Below, one piece after another: positions 15,241-20,188 of a stretch of DNA of 20,188 nt (position 1 is the stretch's first letter; the number at the start of each line of letters is the position of its first letter). The translations under genes and the position numbers were made by a program. This DNA comes from a virus: positions 1-20,188 of the IMG/VR virus record IMGVR_UViG_3300032560_000153; one strand, 5' to 3'. Below the pieces are notes generated by a model. That model was not told the DNA's origin. It searched no databases and saw nothing but the letters and a program-made list of their open reading frames with translations.

Positions 15241-15864
15241 ATGGCAGCAACCGGGTTTACCCCACTATCGCTGTATTACAGTGTAACAACCACCAACGCA
15301 CCCACATCAGGGAACTTGGTCAATGGTGAACTAGCGATTAACATTACAGACGGAAAGTTGTTCTACAAGGACAACTCGGGCGTCGTTCAAATTGTCGCAA
15401 CCAAGAACGTGGCGGCCGGGATCTTCATTGGTACTGGGGCAGTCACGTTGCCTGCCGGAACCACGGCTCAACAGCCAACTGGTGTTCAGGGCATGTTGCG
15501 CTTCAATACGACCACCACCCAATTTGAGGGATACAATGGTACAGCTTGGGCTTCTGTAGGGGGTGCGGCGATCAGTAACGACACGGCGACTGCCACTGCA
15601 GTCTACCCACTCTTTGCTAATGCCACCTCCGGAACTGCGCTGACTGTCTATACATCAAACGCTAAGTACCTATATACTCCAAGTACAGGACTATTAGCCG
15701 CTCCTATTATTCAAGCATCAAATGGTTTAATACTGAACAGCAAGACAATCGGTACAAGTTACACTATTCCAACGGCTGATAATGCTATGTCAGTTGGACC
15801 AATCACTATATCAAGTGGCGTTACAATAACTGTTCCATCGGGTAGCCGTTGGTTGGTTCTTTAA
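15241..15864 (+). CDS. Tail fibre / virion tail protein
   Basis: 207 residues. The first 60 residues (TGFTPLSLYYSVTTTNAPTSGNLVNGELAIN, then DGKLFYKDNSGVVQIVA) are a very common opening of short phage tail fibre subunits. A middle part carries MLRFNTTTTQFEGYNGTAWASVG, another frequent fibre motif. The end (PITISSGVTITVPSGSRWLVL) is a short β-helix-like cap used in several tail proteins. The ribosome binding site AAGGA lies 6 nt before the ATG, 14 nt after the large fibre gene. Base composition is unusual: bases 15361-15600 are 56% G+C by hand count, well above the following 60 bases (40%), which suggests this N-terminal half was acquired separately. Confidence 0.78.
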   Translation: MAATGFTPLSLYYSVTTTNAPTSGNLVNGELAINITDGKLFYKDNSGVVQIVATKNVAAGIFIGTGAVTLPAGTTAQQPTGVQGMLRFNTTTTQFEGYNGTAWASVGGAAISNDTATATAVYPLFANATSGTALTVYTSNAKYLYTPSTGLLAAPIIQASNGLILNSKTIGTSYTIPTADNAMSVGPITISSGVTITVPSGSRWLVL

Positions 15865-15873
15865 GGAAAATAT

Positions 15874-16737
15874 ATGGCAACGATTATATCAAGCAAGACA
15901 ACGGGCGGTGGCGGTGCTAGTATCACAGGTGATTCATCAGGCATCCTACAACTAGCCTCAGCAGATGGCACAACTGCGGTCACTATAGATGCTAGTCAGA
16001 ATGTGGGGATTAATACTACAACCATGCCAGCTAAATTAAATGTTGCTGGTGGAAATATTTACAACATTACTTCTTCAACGGGAGCAACGGGATTCTATAC
16101 CTATAACGGAACTGCTGTTGGTACTGCAATTTCTTGTGATTTTATCGGTCCATATTCTTATTTTGATTTTAGGGGTACTTTAAGTTTAAGAGATACAAAT
16201 TCTTCTTACGCAACTAGATTATCTATTGACGCTAGTGGTAATGTGTTTGTTTCAGCTAATGCAAGTGCTAATGCTGGTTGTCAATTTAATCCAACAGGAT
16301 ATATGAGTGTTGGCAATAGTGCTGGTACAACTGGTTGGGGATTTGCAGGTTTTTATAGAAGTGGTGTTTTAATTGGAAGTATTGCACAAAATGGTACAAC
16401 AGCAGTTCTTTACAACACAACTTCTGATTATCGTTTAAAAAATGATGTAGCACCTATTAAAAACGCACTTACAACTATTGAAGCATTAAATCCTGTTAGC
16501 TTTATTTGGATTGATGATAGACCTGATGCTGGTTTTTTAGCACATGAACTTCAAGCAGTATTGCCTAATTGCGTTACTGGCGAAAAAGATGCCGTTAATG
16601 AAGATGGTACACCTAAATATCAACAAATGGATAACTCAGGTGTAGTACCTTTTTTAGTAAAAGCCATTCAAGAACTCAAAGCTATCATAGACCTACAAGC
16701 AACACGCATATCAGCATTGGAGAGTAAAATTGTCTAG
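15874..16737 (+). CDS. Tail fibre/spike with C-terminal S74 intramolecular chaperone domain
   Basis: 287 residues. A Gly-rich N-terminus is followed by LQLASADGTTAVTIDASQNVGI, a common fibre segment, then a β-rich stalk. The C-terminal S74 domain starts at about 181: TTSDYRLKNDV, with the expected catalytic Ser184 and Lys189 five residues apart as in endosialidase-type chaperones. It continues PVSFIWIDD, DAGFLAHELQAVLP, VPFLVKAIQELKA and a terminal coiled coil. Such domains drive trimer folding and then cut themselves off before Ser184, leaving a mature fibre of about 183 residues. The ribosome binding site AAGGA lies 6 nt upstream. The TAG stop overlaps the TTG start of the next fibre gene. 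The central part is AT-rich (27% G+C at 16141-16200). Confidence 0.88.
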   Translation: MATIISSKTTGGGGASITGDSSGILQLASADGTTAVTIDASQNVGINTTTMPAKLNVAGGNIYNITSSTGATGFYTYNGTAVGTAISCDFIGPYSYFDFRGTLSLRDTNSSYATRLSIDASGNVFVSANASANAGCQFNPTGYMSVGNSAGTTGWGFAGFYRSGVLIGSIAQNGTTAVLYNTTSDYRLKNDVAPIKNALTTIEALNPVSFIWIDDRPDAGFLAHELQAVLPNCVTGEKDAVNEDGTPKYQQMDNSGVVPFLVKAIQELKAIIDLQATRISALESKIV

Positions 16738-17914
16738 CATAGTCGTAGCTGGAGATACCAGCGGAAGTGTCACATTAAGTGCGCCAGCAGTAGCAGGGAG
16801 TACAGTATTAACCTTGCCAACCGCAACGGGGACGGTAACCACCAACACATCATTAGCAGCAGCAGATGCCAACATAAATGGAGTAACAGTAGGGTTGGGT
16901 GGTGGTAGTGTTGCTGGTAATACAACAGTAGGAAATAGCGCATTATCTACAAATACTGCTGGTACTTATAATGTAGCTGTAGGGTATGCTTCTCTTAATC
17001 AAAATACAGCTTCTAATAATACGGCTGTAGGAACTTCAGCACTTCAAGCTAATACAACAGGTACAGCTAATAATGCTTTTGGTTATCAAGCTTTAAAGGC
17101 TAATACCACAGGTTATTTAAACACCGCAGTAGGGTATCAGGCTGGGTATGCAAATACAGTTGGAACAAGAAACGGATATTTTGGATTTTCGGCAGGTTTA
17201 AATCAAACTGCATCAAATAATACAGCAGTAGGGGCTTATGCTTTATTTTGCCCAACAACAGGTTCTGGTGCTAGTAATTCGGCATTTGGTGATAGTGCTT
17301 TGTATACCAATACAAGTGGTGCATATAATACAGCAATAGGACAAGCAGCATTATCGGGAAGTACTACTGGAAGTAATAATACTGCTTTAGGGTATAACGC
17401 TGGTAATAATCTTATAACTGGTGGTAATGGCGTTTATATTGGTTATGGGGTTCAAGCTGCTACTAATGCTACATCAAGTGAAATAGTTATATCAGGCAAT
17501 GGAGTAACAGGTAAAGGAGCAGGAACAGGGTTTATATCGCCTAATGGCGGTGGAGTATATCAAGGTAATAACTCTGCTGCTTGGTCTATTACTTCTGACC
17601 AACGCCTTAAAAAGAATATAGTAAATAATAATAATGGTCTATCTTTAATCAATGCTATTCAAGTACGTAACTTTGAGTATCGTACAGCAGAAGAAGTAAC
17701 AGAGTTACCAGAGCATTCAGTAATTGATATTAAAGGTATTCAACTTGGTGTAATCGCACAAGAACTCCAACTGGTCTTACCCGATTGCGTTAAAGAAGAA
17801 AGTACAGGTGTTCTTTCAGTTCAAACTGATAATCTAACTTGGTATCTTATCAATGCTGTAAAAGAACTCAAAGCCGAACTAGACGCACTTAAATTAAAAG
17901 TAGGAGCAATATAA
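16730..17914 (+). CDS. Tail fibre with NTAVGY-type repeats and C-terminal S74 chaperone domain
   Basis: 394 residues if started at TTG 16730. That start is preferred because SSIVVAGDTSGSVTLSAPAVAGSTVLTLP is a standard fibre N-terminus and GGAG lies 7 nt upstream; it overlaps the previous gene by 8 nt. Residues about 64-240 hold eight to nine degenerate repeats of 14-20 residues built on NTAVGY-x-AL...NTTG, similar in spirit to YadA-type head repeats of trimeric adhesins, and probably forming a β-roll stalk. The S74 domain begins ITSDQRLKKNI with Ser289 and Lys294, then IQLGVIAQELQLVLPDCV, LTWYLINAVKELKAEL. Self-cleavage would release the mature fibre of about 288 residues. The next ATG overlaps the stop by 1 nt. 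Confidence 0.88.
   Translation: MSSIVVAGDTSGSVTLSAPAVAGSTVLTLPTATGTVTTNTSLAAADANINGVTVGLGGGSVAGNTTVGNSALSTNTAGTYNVAVGYASLNQNTASNNTAVGTSALQANTTGTANNAFGYQALKANTTGYLNTAVGYQAGYANTVGTRNGYFGFSAGLNQTASNNTAVGAYALFCPTTGSGASNSAFGDSALYTNTSGAYNTAIGQAALSGSTTGSNNTALGYNAGNNLITGGNGVYIGYGVQAATNATSSEIVISGNGVTGKGAGTGFISPNGGGVYQGNNSAAWSITSDQRLKKNIVNNNNGLSLINAIQVRNFEYRTAEEVTELPEHSVIDIKGIQLGVIAQELQLVLPDCVKEESTGVLSVQTDNLTWYLINAVKELKAELDALKLKVGAI
16919..17434 (+). repeat. Tandem NTAVGY-x-AL protein repeats (DNA-level degenerate)
   Basis: Eight to nine consecutive repeats encode segments such as NTAVGTSALQANTTG, NTAVGYQAGYANTVG and NTAIGQAALSGSTTG within the second S74 fibre gene. Unit length varies from 14 to about 20 residues. 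The Asn-Thr-Ala-(Val/Ile/Leu/Phe)-Gly core is the constant part. Confidence 0.75.
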
Positions 17915-18912
17915 TGGCTATCACGTTAGATGGAACAAGTGGCATCACCTCACCTACCTATGGTGGCACAACAACAGCAGAATATAGTGTACCTGTAACA
18001 GGGTTCAAGAATCGCATTATCAATGGTGCTATGGTGATAGACCAGAGGAATGCAGGGGCTGCTCAAACATTACTTAATTCTGTCCCTGCTTATTGTATTG
18101 ATAGATGGAAGGCTTCTAGTTATGGGGCAAACTCAACAGGGCAACAAATATCAGATGGCGTTGGAGGTTATAGGTATCAAATAACAGGTGCGGCTAGTGT
18201 AAGTGCGATAGGGTTTCAACAAAGAATTGAATCAAGTAATTCTTATGATTTAGCTGGAAATACAGTTACATTGTCCGTAGATTTATCTGATAGTTTATTA
18301 ACTACAGTTTCTTGGGCAGCATATTATGCAACAGCAAAAGATAATTTTACCTCTGTTACTTCTATTGCTTCAGGGACTTTTACTGTTACAAGTTCTATCG
18401 CTAGATATTCTGCTTCAATATCTATACCTTCTGCTGCAATGACAGGCTTGATGATTGAGTTCAGTGTAGGCGCACAAACATCAGGAACTTTAGTTATTGG
18501 TAAAGCCCAACTAGAAAAAGGCTCTACTGCTACTAGCTTTGATGTTAGACCTTATGGTACTGAGTTGCAATTATGTCAAAGATATTTACCAGCAATACTT
18601 GCTAATAATAATCAATATTTAGGTGTTTCTGCAAATACAACTACAAGCTATATATTTATATCATTTCCTACAACAGCTAGAGTTCCACCAAGTGGAATTT
18701 CAATACCTGCATTAAGTAACTTTTCATTATTTAATTATGCTGCTGCAAGTGGCGCACCTACAGCTTTAACTTTTGATAGTGCAGGTTCGCAAAGTGCTAT
18801 GTGTATAGTTACTACTACTGTAGCTACTCCTACTTTAGTGGCAGGACAAGCAGACTTTTTAAGAATATCAAATGCTAATGGTTATATTTTATTTAATGGG
18901 TGTGAGCTATGA
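17914..18912 (+). CDS. Tail fibre / receptor-binding protein with carbohydrate-binding-like domain
   Basis: 332 residues. The opening GFKNRIINGAMVIDQRNAG, then YCIDRWKAS, is a recurrent phage tail/receptor-binding motif. It is followed by a β-sandwich-type domain (about 75-200) whose end IGKAQLEKGSTATSFDVRPYGTELQLCQRYL is characteristic of the same group. A C-terminal β-rich domain (about 210-332) with FPTTARVPPSG would be the variable tip. No S74 domain is present. The ribosome binding site AGGAG lies 7 nt before the ATG at 17914, which overlaps the previous stop. The TGA stop overlaps the next ATG. A carbohydrate-binding role is inferred from family style; substrate is unknown. Confidence 0.78.
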   Translation: MAITLDGTSGITSPTYGGTTTAEYSVPVTGFKNRIINGAMVIDQRNAGAAQTLLNSVPAYCIDRWKASSYGANSTGQQISDGVGGYRYQITGAASVSAIGFQQRIESSNSYDLAGNTVTLSVDLSDSLLTTVSWAAYYATAKDNFTSVTSIASGTFTVTSSIARYSASISIPSAAMTGLMIEFSVGAQTSGTLVIGKAQLEKGSTATSFDVRPYGTELQLCQRYLPAILANNNQYLGVSANTTTSYIFISFPTTARVPPSGISIPALSNFSLFNYAAASGAPTALTFDSAGSQSAMCIVTTTVATPTLVAGQADFLRISNANGYILFNGCEL

Positions 18913-19082
18913 GTAATTATAAACTTTATAAAACTTCAAGTGGCTCAGATGCTGTAGTTAAAACAAACGAAGATGGTTCTACGTCTAGTTTTATATTTGA
19001 CGCAGCCAACATAGACTACCAAGCCTATCTCGTTTGGCTATCCGAAGGCAACACACCTGAATCAGCGGACATACCACTATGA
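18909..19082 (+). CDS. Small tail-associated phage protein
   Basis: 57 residues: MSNYKLYKTSSG, an acidic middle, then DAANIDYQAYLVWLSEGNTPESAD. The IDYQAYLVWL-x-EGNTP-x-x-AD ending is frequent in small proteins or C-terminal tags encoded beside phage tail fibre genes, which supports it as real despite its size. The function of that segment is not established. The ATG overlaps the fibre stop (ATGA) and its TGA overlaps the next ATG (ATGA), so it belongs to a translationally coupled trio. Confidence 0.78.
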   Translation: MSNYKLYKTSSGSDAVVKTNEDGSTSSFIFDAANIDYQAYLVWLSEGNTPESADIPL

Positions 19083-19465
19083 AAAACCTAGAAGTATTCG
19101 GTAAGTGGTCAGACAAGCTACTCAATAGCTTCCCATTCTGCCTAGACGATATTTATATCAAGACAGTCGGTATTGCTTGGCTATTTACGGTAGACGGCAA
19201 GTGGTCATTTATCCCTAAGATAGTACCGACAAATTGGCAATATGCTAATGCCTGTATCTTTGTACGCATAGGCTTCCCCTTCGCTTTCTTCATGCAACTA
19301 CGTGCTAGTCCTACACACTTATGGCAAGGTGGGATTGGTTGGAAGCAATCAGGCAGAATAGCAATTCATTTTAGGTTTCAGACAGATGCGAGTTCTACAC
19401 TTGGCTATCATGCATGGCTACCTAATACTGACCATGCAAGTGGCTTTGAATACGGAAGACATTAA
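19079..19465 (+). CDS. Phage protein of unknown function
   Basis: 128 residues, rich in Trp and Phe, with many aromatic residues in FPFAFFMQLRASPTHLWQGGIGWKQSGRIAIHFRFQTDASSTLGYH. The stretch around residues 60-75 is hydrophobic but short for a sure membrane segment. I do not recognise a domain. Location right after the fibre genes, with 4 nt start/stop overlap, points to a tail or lysis-linked role. A strong hairpin follows the stop by 7 nt. Confidence 0.65.
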   Translation: MKNLEVFGKWSDKLLNSFPFCLDDIYIKTVGIAWLFTVDGKWSFIPKIVPTNWQYANACIFVRIGFPFAFFMQLRASPTHLWQGGIGWKQSGRIAIHFRFQTDASSTLGYHAWLPNTDHASGFEYGRH

Positions 19466-19472
19466 ACTAGCT

Positions 19473-19503
19473 ATTCTCCAGAATACTATGTATACTGGAG
19501 AAT
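19473..19503 (+). promoter_or_regulatory. Strong hairpin in the gap before the small membrane genes
   Basis: ATTCTCCAG (19473-19481) pairs perfectly with CTGGAGAAT (19495-19503). After one A-A mismatch, ATAC pairs with GTAT around a 3 nt loop. The tip reads TATGTAT, the same seven bases that begin box B of the repeated intergenic elements, and lies 21 nt after the base following the stop codon. No T-run follows, so it is not a classic terminator. It may be a diverged element copy or an RNA-processing site. Confidence 0.5.
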
Positions 19504-19554
19504 TCTAAACTAAATCGGAGCTTATAATCGTACTGAAAATTGGAGTAAAGTATA

Positions 19555-19713
19555 ATGGAATTTTTTAAAGAATTAGAAGCTGAAATAGAAACACTTGTAG
19601 CTAAAGTGGAAACACCTATTATTGTTAAAGCAATAGAAGCACCTCACCCAAACCCAATCATCGCCTTAGCAATCGCTCAAGCCGCTGAACGTCTGGCAAA
19701 TGAGACTAGATAA
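19555..19713 (+). CDS. Small protein of unknown function before the membrane pair
   Basis: 52 residues, starting with an acidic amphipathic helix (EFFKELEAEIETLVAKVETP), then PHPNPIIALAIAQAAERLANETR. There are no membrane segments of full length. GGAG lies 9 nt before the ATG. The stop overlaps the next ATG by 1 nt (TAATG), which supports it as a genuine coupled gene. The family is not recognised. It may work with the two membrane proteins that follow. Confidence 0.6.
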   Translation: MEFFKELEAEIETLVAKVETPIIVKAIEAPHPNPIIALAIAQAAERLANETR

Positions 19714-19925
19714 TGGCCTCATTAGAGCAACTTAAAGAAGAGGTTGATAGCCTAAAAGAAGATCTTGTAGGCATCAAACAGGATACTTCAGAATTATTAG
19801 CTGCTTGGAAAGATGCTAAGGGAGCACTAAAAGCCCTTGCGTGGATTGGAGCTGCAGCTCGATGGTTTATGGCTATTGTAGGTGCAGGAACATTTATCTA
19901 CTTTTTGATATCAGGTAAAAAATAA
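19713..19925 (+). CDS. Small coiled-coil/single-pass membrane protein, putative lysis-region protein
   Basis: 70 residues. An N-terminal coiled coil (LEQLKEEVDSLKEDLVGIKQDTSELLAAW) leads into ALKALAWIGAAARWFMAIVGAGTFIYFLI, a membrane segment at about 39-66, and a short basic tail (SGKK). This arrangement is common among small phage membrane proteins next to lysis genes. It could be a holin partner or spanin-like protein, but no lipobox or second component proves either. The stop overlaps the next ATG by 1 nt. Confidence 0.6.
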   Translation: MASLEQLKEEVDSLKEDLVGIKQDTSELLAAWKDAKGALKALAWIGAAARWFMAIVGAGTFIYFLISGKK

Positions 19926-20140
19926 TGTCTTTATTTTCAGATGTTATTTCCACCGCAGATGGTAAAGTCAGTCATTCTAAACTATGGTGTAATATAGCCT
20001 ACTTGGCCGGCACCATTAAATTTATTATGATTCCAAACCCAACGGCTGATATCTGGATGGCATATTTAGGTATTGTGGGGAGTGCTGCAGTAGCCTCTAA
20101 ATATATTTCTATGAAGTATAAGGAAACTCCTGTACAATAG
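19925..20140 (+). CDS. Putative holin-like two-segment membrane protein
   Basis: 71 residues with two hydrophobic segments, at about 20-38 (KLWCNIAYLAGTIKFIMIP) and 42-60 (DIWMAYLGIVGSAAVASKYI), joined by a short Pro/Asn loop and ending in a charged tail. This is the size and topology of small phage holins. The N-terminal ADGKVSHSKLW is a pattern I recall from small proteins of prophage lysis regions. No endolysin gene is visible in the window; it may lie downstream. The assignment rests on topology and position. Confidence 0.5.
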   Translation: MSLFSDVISTADGKVSHSKLWCNIAYLAGTIKFIMIPNPTADIWMAYLGIVGSAAVASKYISMKYKETPVQ

Positions 20141-20144
20141 TCGA

Positions 20145-20188
20145 ATGATTATACAAAATGTACTCCCTAAAGAACTTGAAGAAGAAGT
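20145..20188 (+). CDS. Start of a further gene, cut by the window edge
   Basis: ATG at 20145 begins MIIQNVLPKELEEE and stays open to the end, 4 nt after the previous stop. The opening resembles that of 2OG-Fe(II) oxygenase-like phage proteins (Asn-x-Leu-Pro-x-x-Leu), but 14 residues are too few to decide. No strong ribosome binding site precedes it. Confidence 0.4.
   Translation, partial: MIIQNVLPKELEEE

Noticed and set aside
15215-15245. Possible programmed frameshift at the T-run ending the large fibre gene, fusing it to the next fibre gene
   Set aside because: The frame of the next gene is blocked by a TAA at 15229-15231 before its ATG, and that ATG has its own good ribosome binding site.
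19523-19528. TATAAT as a promoter for the 52-residue gene
   Set aside because: No -35 hexamer at suitable spacing and the region is generally AT-rich, so support is too weak to annotate.
1-20188. tRNA or rRNA genes
   Set aside because: I looked for tRNA-like T-arm and acceptor patterns in the gaps and saw none; gaps are too short except those described.

Overview
The window is part of a tailed bacteriophage genome (Caudoviricetes). All confident genes lie on the + strand in one tightly packed late/structural block with short gaps or 1-8 nt overlaps. The order is: large terminase, portal, small connector-region genes, GroES-like co-chaperonin, putative scaffold, putative decoration protein, HK97-type major capsid protein, minor structural proteins, a long cassette of tail fibre/receptor-binding genes, then small membrane proteins that look like a lysis module. 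DNA is AT-rich in most parts. Gene content is of a kind common in phages from aquatic samples, but host and morphology cannot be read from the sequence. No tail tube, tape measure or sheath gene is present; these would lie outside the window, if they exist.

Region by region. 1-221: tail end of an unrecognised gene. 215-1654: large terminase. 1722-4580: a very long portal protein with a glutamine-rich C-terminal extension. 4583-5549: two small unknown genes with a free-standing HNH endonuclease gene between them. 5579-9214: head module (GroES-like protein, putative scaffold, unknown 184 aa protein, 220 aa structural protein, major capsid protein), closed by a strong intrinsic terminator. 9289-9747: second HNH gene. 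9871-11870: three minor structural proteins, the last joining a Cys-rich module to an IPT/TIG domain. 11880-18912: five consecutive fibre-type genes, including a 1115 aa collagen-repeat fibre and two proteins ending in S74-type intramolecular chaperone domains. 18909-20140: small tail-associated and membrane proteins. 20145-end: start of another gene.

The most unusual feature is a short intergenic element present three times (1652, 5290, 9745). Each copy has TAGGGC followed, exactly 21 nt start to start, by TRTGTATTAGT. In each copy the TAG is also the stop codon of the preceding gene: the terminase and both HNH genes. Removing the first HNH gene between two TATT tetranucleotides would rebuild the upstream gene with the same protein end and a TAG stop that is again the first triplet of the element. 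The HNH genes therefore seem to have inserted at copies of the element without leaving a scar, and the terminase-portal gap carries an unoccupied copy. Whether the element is a promoter, an RNA-processing site or only the homing target cannot be decided from sequence alone.
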